Shown here: positions 13,863 to 18,750 of the stretch, in pieces | How positions within the stretch are numbered: position 1 is the stretch's first letter | Layout: each line of letters opens with the position of its first letter | Assembly: GCA_964412845.1 (NCBI GenBank) | Contig: CAYPQM010000142.1 | Location: forward strand, 1-18,750 | Direction: 5' to 3' | Origin: JAWWPY01 sp964412845 | Lineage (GTDB): Bacteria; Actinomycetota; Actinomycetes; Streptosporangiales; Streptosporangiaceae | Length of the DNA stretch: 18,750 nt | Translations under genes and position numbers: made by a program | The notes under the pieces: model-generated | What the model was told of the DNA's origin: nothing | The model's input: the letters and a program-made list of their open reading frames with translations, nothing else | The model's database searches: none

Positions 13863-16421
13863 TCAGCGCGCCTGGCGGTCAGGCCAGATCTCGGATTCAT
13901 CCGTTAACGCGTGCCGCGGGGGCCGCCGGGGTAGCTCGATCGGCGGGCTTGCCGTGGGCGGCCGGGGTAGCTCGCTCGGCGGGCTTGCCGTGGGCGGCCG
14001 GGTCCATACGCTCGGCGGGCTTGCTGTGGGCGGCGGGGCCTGCGCGGCCGGTGGGGCCTGCGCGGCCGGTAGGGTCCGTGCGCCCGGTGGGGCTTGCACG
14101 TCCAGTGGGACCCGTGTGGCTGATGAGGCTCGTATGGCTGGCGGGGTCGGCACGGTCAACATCAGCGAGCGGGCCGCGGACTCGATAGTCCGCTCGGAGA
14201 GCAGCACCTCACCGGCGGCGTCGCCGAGCGGGATGAAACTGTCCGCGCTGGTCACCCGGGAGACCCGGCCGCGGAATCCGCCGTCGGCCAGTGCGGTGAT
14301 GATCCCCTCGGACACGCCACCCGTGCGCCGGGTCTCGTCCGCGATCAGCACCCGCCCCGTCGCCCGGGCCTCCCGCAAGATCTCCTCGGTCGGCAACGGC
14401 GCGATCCAGCGCAGGTCCACGACCCGGCAGCTGATCCCCTGCCTGCGCAGCCGGCCGGCCGCGCGCAGGCTCATCCGCAGGCCGTTGCCGAAGGTGATGA
14501 TGGTCAGGTCATTCCCGTCGCCGGACCCCCGGGCCCCATACCTGCGGGTACTGCCGATCGGGATGTGCTGCTCGGCCCACTGGTCCGGCGGGGCATACCT
14601 GGCCAGCCATGCGCCGTCGCCTTCTTCGCTCAGGTCCCGTTCGTGGTACAGGGCGATGGGTTCGAGGAACAGGCAGACGCTGCCGTCCTCCTGCGCCGCG
14701 GTCAGGCAGGTGCGCAGCATCGCGGCGGCGTCATCCGGCCTGGCCGGCACGGCCACGATCAGGCCGGGGATGTCCCGGAGGGCGGCCACCGCGTTGTCAT
14801 TGTGGAAGTGCCCGCCGAAGCCCTTCTGGTAGGCCAGGCCCGCGATCCGCACCACCATCGGATTGCGGTACTGGCCCTGGGAGAAGAAGCTGAGCGTGGC
14901 CGCCTCACCGCGGATCTGGTCGGCCGCATTGTGCAGGTAGGCGAGGTACTGGATCTCCGGCACCGGGAGCAGGCCCGCCAGGCCGGTGCCGAGCGCCAGC
15001 CCGAGGATGGACTGCTCGTCAAGGAGTGTGTCGAAGACCCGGCCCGCGCCGAACTTGCCCAGCAGGCCCCGGGTCACCCCGTAGACGCCGCCCTTGCGGG
15101 CCACGTCCTCGCCGAACACGAGCATTCCGGGCCGGGCGGCGAGCGAGTCGGCCAGCGTGGCATTGATGGCCTGGGCCAGGGTGAGCGGGCCTGCTGACTC
15201 CGGCAGCCGTCCGCCGAACGCCTTGAGCCTGCGATCCTCCTCGGCCACCAGGCGGACGCCGGCCCGGACGATCTCCGGGCGCCGCGCGGCGATCGGTGCC
15301 ATCACCCGCATCGCCGTGGCGAGCCGCGGCGCACCCTCCACCTCGGCGGCGAGCTTCAGCACGTCGGCCCGCGACTTCTCATACCTGGCGAGTACCTCGT
15401 CGGCGCTGAGCACTCCCGCCCGCACCAGCAGCCGCCCGGTGCCGATGAGCGGGTCGGCGGCCAGGCTGGCGGCTATCTCACCCGCGTCGCGGTAGGCGCT
15501 CTCCACGTCCGAGCCGGCGTGGCCGCCCAGCCGGGTCATTGACAGGTGCAAGAACGCGGGCGCGCGCTGCTCCCGGACCCAGGCGGCGGCGGCGAGCGCT
15601 GTGTCGTAGGTGCTCGCCAGGTCGGCCCCGTCTGCGTGGTAGTAGGCGATGGACGGGCGCAGTTCCATCGCGGCCCGGATCCAGCCGGGCGGGGTGCGCA
15701 CGCTGATGCCGATCCCGTTGTCCTCGCAGACGATCAGCAGCGGGACCGGCAGGCGCTGGAAAGCGGAGAACGCGGCCGCGTTGATCGCGCCGGTCGCGGT
15801 GGAGTGATTGACTGACGCGTCGCCGATGCTGGCCAGCACGATCGCGTCCCGCGGCCAGGGGGCCGGCCTGCCCAGCTTGGCAGACCGGCCGATCGCGAAC
15901 GCGAGGCCGACCGCGCGCGGCAGATGGGAGGCGATTGTGGAGGTCTGCGGGATCACGTGCAGCGCGTGGTGGCCGAAAACCTTGTGCCGGCCGCCGGCGA
16001 TCGGCTCCTCCGCGGCGGCCGCGAGGCCGAGCAGCACATCGTGCACACCGTCCACTGGCGGTGTGGCCTGCCCTGCCCTGACCAGGTAAAAAGCACCAGA
16101 ACGGTAGTGCAGCAGGGCTGGGTCGTCGAGCCGCAGCGCGGCGGCGACCGCTGCGTTGCCCTCGTGGCCCGACGAGCCGATGGTGTAGAAGCCGCTGCCG
16201 CGCGAGTGCAGCCACCTGGCCGCGATGTCCAGGTGCCGGCTGGCCAGCTGGGCATCGAAAAGGTCCAGGCACAGGCTGCTGGTCAGCGCCGAGTTGTCGC
16301 GGATTGGCATGGCCGGCCCGTCGGTGCGCGGCGGCTGGCTCGGAGTGGCCGCGCGCAGTGCCAGGATGGCCTCAGCGAAGTGCTGCTCGACCACGTCGCG
16401 GTCCCCCTGATCCGAGCTCAT
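13863..16421 (-). CDS. Fused E1 alpha-beta 2-oxoacid dehydrogenase, TPP-dependent
   Basis: The 852-aa product joins, in one chain, the alpha and beta halves of a thiamine-diphosphate E1 component. The alpha half (about residues 45-410) has GSSGHEGNAAVAAAL, HYRSGAFYL and the TPP-binding stretch from IGDASVNHSTA (199) to CEDNGIGIS (240). The beta half (about 415-765) has TLADSLAARPGMLVFGEDVA, IRGEAATLSFFSQGQYRNPM and VVDLRWIAPLPTEEI. The last ~80 residues are a low-complexity Pro/Ala tail made of repeats. I chose the ATG at 16421 (MSSDQGD); another in-frame ATG is at 16469, and neither has a strong Shine-Dalgarno. The substrate is probably a branched-chain or related 2-oxoacid. No E2 or E3 gene lies in the window. 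Confidence 0.82.
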   Translation of the reverse strand: MSSDQGDRDVVEQHFAEAILALRAATPSQPPRTDGPAMPIRDNSALTSSLCLDLFDAQLASRHLDIAARWLHSRGSGFYTIGSSGHEGNAAVAAALRLDDPALLHYRSGAFYLVRAGQATPPVDGVHDVLLGLAAAAEEPIAGGRHKVFGHHALHVIPQTSTIASHLPRAVGLAFAIGRSAKLGRPAPWPRDAIVLASIGDASVNHSTATGAINAAAFSAFQRLPVPLLIVCEDNGIGISVRTPPGWIRAAMELRPSIAYYHADGADLASTYDTALAAAAWVREQRAPAFLHLSMTRLGGHAGSDVESAYRDAGEIAASLAADPLIGTGRLLVRAGVLSADEVLARYEKSRADVLKLAAEVEGAPRLATAMRVMAPIAARRPEIVRAGVRLVAEEDRRLKAFGGRLPESAGPLTLAQAINATLADSLAARPGMLVFGEDVARKGGVYGVTRGLLGKFGAGRVFDTLLDEQSILGLALGTGLAGLLPVPEIQYLAYLHNAADQIRGEAATLSFFSQGQYRNPMVVRIAGLAYQKGFGGHFHNDNAVAALRDIPGLIVAVPARPDDAAAMLRTCLTAAQEDGSVCLFLEPIALYHERDLSEEGDGAWLARYAPPDQWAEQHIPIGSTRRYGARGSGDGNDLTIITFGNGLRMSLRAAGRLRRQGISCRVVDLRWIAPLPTEEILREARATGRVLIADETRRTGGVSEGIITALADGGFRGRVSRVTSADSFIPLGDAAGEVLLSERTIESAARSLMLTVPTPPAIRASSATRVPLDVQAPPGARTLPAAQAPPAAQAPPPTASPPSVWTRPPTASPPSELPRPPTASPPIELPRRPPRHALTDESEIWPDRQAR
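13937..14044. repeat. 36-bp tandem repeat, three copies
   Basis: Three head-to-tail 36-bp units start at 13937, 13973 and 14009, with the core tcggcgggcttgccgtgggc. A partial unit precedes them at about 13916-13936. Units one and two are nearly identical and the third diverges at its end. Read on the minus strand they encode a 12-residue PPTASPP(S/I)xxxR repeat in the tail of the E1 fusion. The unit length keeps the frame. Confidence 0.85.
14039..14146. repeat. 18-bp degenerate tandem repeat, six copies
   Basis: Six consecutive 18-bp units begin at 14039. The first two are almost identical (cctgcgcggccggtgggg) and the later ones decay progressively. On the minus strand they encode a six-residue APPAAQ-like repeat next to the 12-residue repeat of the E1 tail. 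The last 6 bp of the third 36-bp unit overlap the first 18-bp unit. Confidence 0.75.
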
Positions 16422-16547
16422 GGGGTCAACGGTAAAGCCGCAGGCCGAGAACATCACGCGGCGGGACATGCTGTCGGCCTGCGCGAGCTGCTGGGCGGTT
16501 AGCGTTCAGGGTGTCTTGTTGCTCCTGATATCAGCTGAGGAGGTTCC

Positions 16548-17576
16548 ATGTTGCCATGGTCGGCACCCCTGGTGGGGCGTCTCGACGAGCAGGTAGTCAC
16601 AAGTGAGCTGCTGCGCGGGAATCCGCTGGGCGATCCGCACGAGCGCCCGCTGTGGGTCTACCTGCCGCCTGGGTATGACGACGATCCGGTGCGCCGCTAC
16701 CCGTCGGTCTACGTGATCCAGGGGTATACCGGCCACCTGGGCATGTGGCGGAACCGGTCGCCGTACCGCCAGCCGTTCCCTGAGACGGCGGATGCGGTGT
16801 TCGCCGCGGGGGAGGCACCGGGCGCGATCGTGGTCTACGTGGACGCGTGGACCACGTACGGGGGCAGCCAGTTCGTGGACTCACCCGGCACCGGGCGCTA
16901 CCACTCGTACCTCTGCGACGAAGTGGTCAGCTACGTGGACGCGCATTACCGGACGCTGCCCGCCGCCGCGCACCGGGCCATCATGGGAAAGTCGAGCGGC
17001 GGGTTCGGCGCCATGATCACCCCCATGCTCCGCCCGGACCTGTTCGGGGCCCTGGCCACGCATGCCGGGGACTCGCTCTATGAGCTGAGCTACCTCGCCG
17101 GGTTCGGCAAGTCCGTGCGGCACCTGCGCCAGTACGACGGGGACATCCTCCGCTGGTGGGATGACTTCCGGTCGCGCACGTCCTTCACCAAGGAGGCCGA
17201 TGAGGACCTGCTCATGCTGCTTGGCGTGTCGGCCTGCTTCTCGGCGCGCGAGGATGGCGGGGTGGATCTCCCGGTCGATCCGCGCACGGGGGTGCTCAGG
17301 CCGCAGGTGTGGCAGCGATGGCTGGACTGGGACCCCGTCCGGATGGTGCCCCGCTACGCGGCCGAGCTCCGGGCGCTGCGGGCCATCTGGATTGATGCGG
17401 GAACGCGTGACGAGTGGTTCCTTGACGTCGGGGCAGAGGCGTTCCGCGGCGCGCTGCGCGAGATCGGCGTCGCCGACGAAGTGATCCACTTCGAGCTGTT
17501 CGATGCCACGCACATGGGCATCGACTACCGGTATCCGCTGGCCCTCAGGTGGCTCTGCCAGCGCATTGCTCAATGA
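16548..17576 (+). CDS. Esterase-D/feruloyl-esterase-like alpha/beta hydrolase
   Basis: The 342-aa product belongs to the putative esterase family (esterase D/Fes type). An N-terminal strand region reads RPLWVYLPPGYDDDPVRRYP, followed by VYVIQGYTG. The nucleophile elbow is GKSSGGFG (best candidate Ser149), an acidic residue lies in IDAGTRDEWF near 285, and a His lies in DATHMGID near 322. There is no signal peptide, so it is probably cytoplasmic. AGGAGG precedes the ATG at 16548 with 4-nt spacing. It is divergent from the E1 fusion across a short gap. Substrate unknown: related esterases act on aryl and feruloyl esters, formylglutathione or siderophores. A role in feeding aromatic acids to the pca/lig cluster is speculation. 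Confidence 0.8.
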   Translation: MLPWSAPLVGRLDEQVVTSELLRGNPLGDPHERPLWVYLPPGYDDDPVRRYPSVYVIQGYTGHLGMWRNRSPYRQPFPETADAVFAAGEAPGAIVVYVDAWTTYGGSQFVDSPGTGRYHSYLCDEVVSYVDAHYRTLPAAAHRAIMGKSSGGFGAMITPMLRPDLFGALATHAGDSLYELSYLAGFGKSVRHLRQYDGDILRWWDDFRSRTSFTKEADEDLLMLLGVSACFSAREDGGVDLPVDPRTGVLRPQVWQRWLDWDPVRMVPRYAAELRALRAIWIDAGTRDEWFLDVGAEAFRGALREIGVADEVIHFELFDATHMGIDYRYPLALRWLCQRIAQ

Positions 17577-17683
17577 TTACCGGGCCCTGACGGTGGCTGG
17601 CCGGCGCGTCCCCCGCTGAACTGAACCAGCAGGTGGTACGTGTCCTCGGTATGACCTCGTTGCCTCGGGAACGGAGAAATACC

Positions 17684-18211
17684 ATGCGTCATCGAAGGTG
17701 GATGCCTGCAGCGTTCGCCGTTTTCGCGGTCCTGCTGGCCGCCTGCGGAAGCAGTTCGGCCGGCTCGGGCAGCGGATCGTCCTCCGCGGCCGCGTCCGGC
17801 CAGGCGTCATCCAGCACGGCGATGCTGAAGAGCGCCAAGACGAGCCTCGGGACGGTGCTCACCAACTCCAAGGGGTTCACCGTCTACTGGTTCGCCATTG
17901 ACACGCCGACCAGTTCGAACTGCTCTGGCAGCTGCCTGACCTACTGGCCGCCGGTCACCGGCACGCCGCAGGCCGCATCCGGCGTCACCCTGCCGGGGAA
18001 GCTCGGCACCATCACCCGGTCTGACGGCACGACCCAGGCCACCTGGAACAGCCACCCGCTGTACACGTACGCCGGAGACAAGTCCCCCGGCCAGACCAGC
18101 GGGAACAAGGTCAACGGATCCGGTGGCCTCTGGTACGCGGTGACCCTGTCCTCCTCCGCGAGCAGCACGGCGAGCTCGTCGAGCAGCGGCGGGGGTGGCG
18201 GCGGGTACTGA
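17684..18211 (+). CDS. Secreted lipoprotein with two COG4315-type repeats
   Basis: The 175-aa product starts with a lipoprotein signal peptide (MRHRRWMPAAFAVFAVLLAA) and a lipobox LAAC with Cys21, so it should be lipid-anchored outside the membrane. A Ser/Gly/Ala-rich linker follows (about 22-45). Then come two units of the secreted-repeat family of unknown function (Lipoprotein_15/COG4315): TNSKGFTVYWFAID...CSGSCLTYWPPV at about 58-92, and TRSDGTTQATWNSHPLYTYA...GGLWYAV at about 110-155. It ends in a Ser-rich then poly-Gly tail. GGAG precedes the ATG at 17684; an earlier in-frame GTG at 17633 would break the signal peptide. Function unknown. The two cysteines in the first unit could form a disulphide. 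Confidence 0.85.
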   Translation: MRHRRWMPAAFAVFAVLLAACGSSSAGSGSGSSSAAASGQASSSTAMLKSAKTSLGTVLTNSKGFTVYWFAIDTPTSSNCSGSCLTYWPPVTGTPQAASGVTLPGKLGTITRSDGTTQATWNSHPLYTYAGDKSPGQTSGNKVNGSGGLWYAVTLSSSASSTASSSSSGGGGGGY

Positions 18212-18233
18212 GCCTGCCCCGCATGCTCAGCAG

Positions 18234-18278
18234 ATCGCGGTGCTGTCCCGGCCACGCTGGCCGGGACAGCACCGCGAT
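18234..18278. terminator. Perfect 20-bp-stem hairpin, bidirectional terminator
   Basis: Positions 18234-18253 and 18259-18278 are perfect reverse complements around a 5-nt loop (acgct). The hairpin lies 23 bp after the lipoprotein stop and upstream of the convergent GntR gene end, where a shared terminator is expected. It has no clear U-tract on either strand, as is common for actinomycete terminators. Confidence 0.8.
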
Positions 18279-18322
18279 GCGCTGGGCCGGGCGGACCTGA
18301 CGGATCGTGGCCGGACGCGGCT

Positions 18323-18382
18323 CAGTGGGTGTCACCGAACAGTCAGTGGGTCACCGAGCAGTCAGCGGGTGTCACCGAAGAG
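18323..18382. repeat. Triplicated ~20-bp repeat at the gntR 3' end
   Basis: Three head-to-tail copies of a unit like cagtgggtgtcaccgaacagt lie at 18323-18343 (21 bp), 18344-18362 (19 bp, missing two bases) and 18363-18382 (20 bp). The third copy is the last codons of the GntR gene (NLFGDTR on the minus strand), and the stop codon sits at its edge. The outer two copies look like duplications of the gene's own 3' end. Confidence 0.75.
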
Positions 18383-18750
18383 ATTGCTGTTCACCCGGCT
18401 CAGGTGCGCGCGCATCGCCGCCACGGCCCCGTCACTGTCCCTGGCCCGCAGGGCCGCGACCAGCTCCCGGTGGTCCTGCTGGTACAGCTCCTGCCGCTGG
18501 CGGGACGAACTGCGGCGCTTCATGTCTCCCCAGACGTGCCCGTGCCGCGCCGTCTCGATCACGCGGTAAACGCTAGCCAGCAGCGGGCTGTGGCTCGCGG
18601 CCATGATGCCGCGGTGCAGGGCCAGGTCCCAGGTCTCGAATTCCTCGAAACTGGAAGCGCGCTCCCCGCCCGCCAGGCAGCGGTCCATCTCCTTGAAGTC
18701 GCTGGCCGTGGCCCAGGCCACCACCAGCGGCATGGCGAGGGGTTCCAGCA
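18362..18750 (-). CDS. GntR-family regulator, FCD domain (partial)
   Basis: About 128 residues of the C-terminal effector domain are visible; the winged-helix DNA-binding N-terminus lies beyond the right edge. The start of the visible part reads LEPLAMPLVVAWAT, typical of the FCD domain's first helix. The metal/ligand residues of FCD regulators are present as WDLALHRGI, QQDHRELVAAL and MRAHLSRV. FadR/VanR-type FCD regulators often respond to small carboxylates, including aromatic acids and their breakdown products. The target cannot be read here. The gene converges on the lipoprotein gene with a strong hairpin between them. The stop codon is at 18362-18364, at the edge of a local tandem repeat. 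Confidence 0.85.
   Translation of the reverse strand, partial: LEPLAMPLVVAWATASDFKEMDRCLAGGERASSFEEFETWDLALHRGIMAASHSPLLASVYRVIETARHGHVWGDMKRRSSSRQRQELYQQDHRELVAALRARDSDGAVAAMRAHLSRVNSNLFGDTR

Noticed and set aside
13937..14146. CRISPR-like array
   Set aside because: The units are directly adjacent without unique spacers, preserve the reading frame and encode a protein tail; they are coding tandem repeats.
16525..16538. Overlapping short palindromes CTGATATCAG and TCAGCTGA before the esterase start
   Set aside because: They are 10 and 8 bp long, expected by chance in a window this size, and do not extend outward. No promoter elements could be aligned to them.
1..18750. tRNA, rRNA, insertion sequence or phage integration site
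   Set aside because: I found no cloverleaf-like sequence, transposase motif, or long terminal inverted repeats bounding the lig block or any other segment.

Overview
The window is very GC-rich. Its starts are frequently GTG with good Shine-Dalgarno sequences, it has a SigE-family ECF sigma factor, and its genes pack into ATGA/GTGA/TGATG overlaps. All of this fits a high-GC actinomycete chromosome (Streptosporangiales/Streptomyces-like). I cannot name the genus from sequence alone.

Layout. (1) 1-1441, minus strand: an ECF sigma factor and its downstream membrane-anchored partner, which runs off the left edge. (2) 1613-13375, plus strand: a 14-gene aromatic catabolism cluster. (3) 13372-13801, minus strand: the scar of a VapBC toxin-antitoxin pair. 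(4) 13863-16421, minus strand: a fused E1 alpha-beta 2-oxoacid dehydrogenase with a repeat-born proline-rich tail. (5) 16548-18211, plus strand: an esterase-D-type hydrolase and a small lipoprotein. (6) 18234-18278: a perfect 20-bp-stem hairpin that can terminate from both sides. (7) 18362-18750, minus strand: the C-terminal part of a GntR/FCD regulator cut by the right edge.

The main result is the 14-gene cluster. It encodes two different ring-cleavage routes for the same substrate, protocatechuate. The 3,4- (ortho, beta-ketoadipate) route is pcaB-pcaC-pcaI-pcaJ-pcaH-pcaG plus pcaD. The 4,5- (meta) route is ligK-ligU/galD-ligJ-ligI-ligA-ligB-ligC, apparently complete from protocatechuate to pyruvate plus oxaloacetate. 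The seven lig genes form one uninterrupted block between pcaG and pcaD, on the same strand, with spacings from overlap to 72 bp. The metal-ligand or catalytic residues I looked for are present in PcaH, LigB, LigK, LigU and PcaD, so both routes look functional.

Working together: PcaHG opens protocatechuate to 3-carboxymuconate, and PcaB, PcaC and PcaD take it to 3-oxoadipate. A CatIJ-type CoA-transferase then makes 3-oxoadipyl-CoA. The final thiolase (PcaF) is not in the window. In parallel, LigAB opens protocatechuate to 4-carboxy-2-hydroxymuconate semialdehyde, LigC oxidises it to 2-pyrone-4,6-dicarboxylate, LigI hydrolyses that, LigU isomerises, LigJ hydrates and LigK cleaves. No recognisable aromatic-acid transporter or dedicated pca/lig regulator lies in the window. 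Whether the routes are co-expressed, conditionally partitioned, or specialised for different substrates (for example gallate-type compounds) is open.
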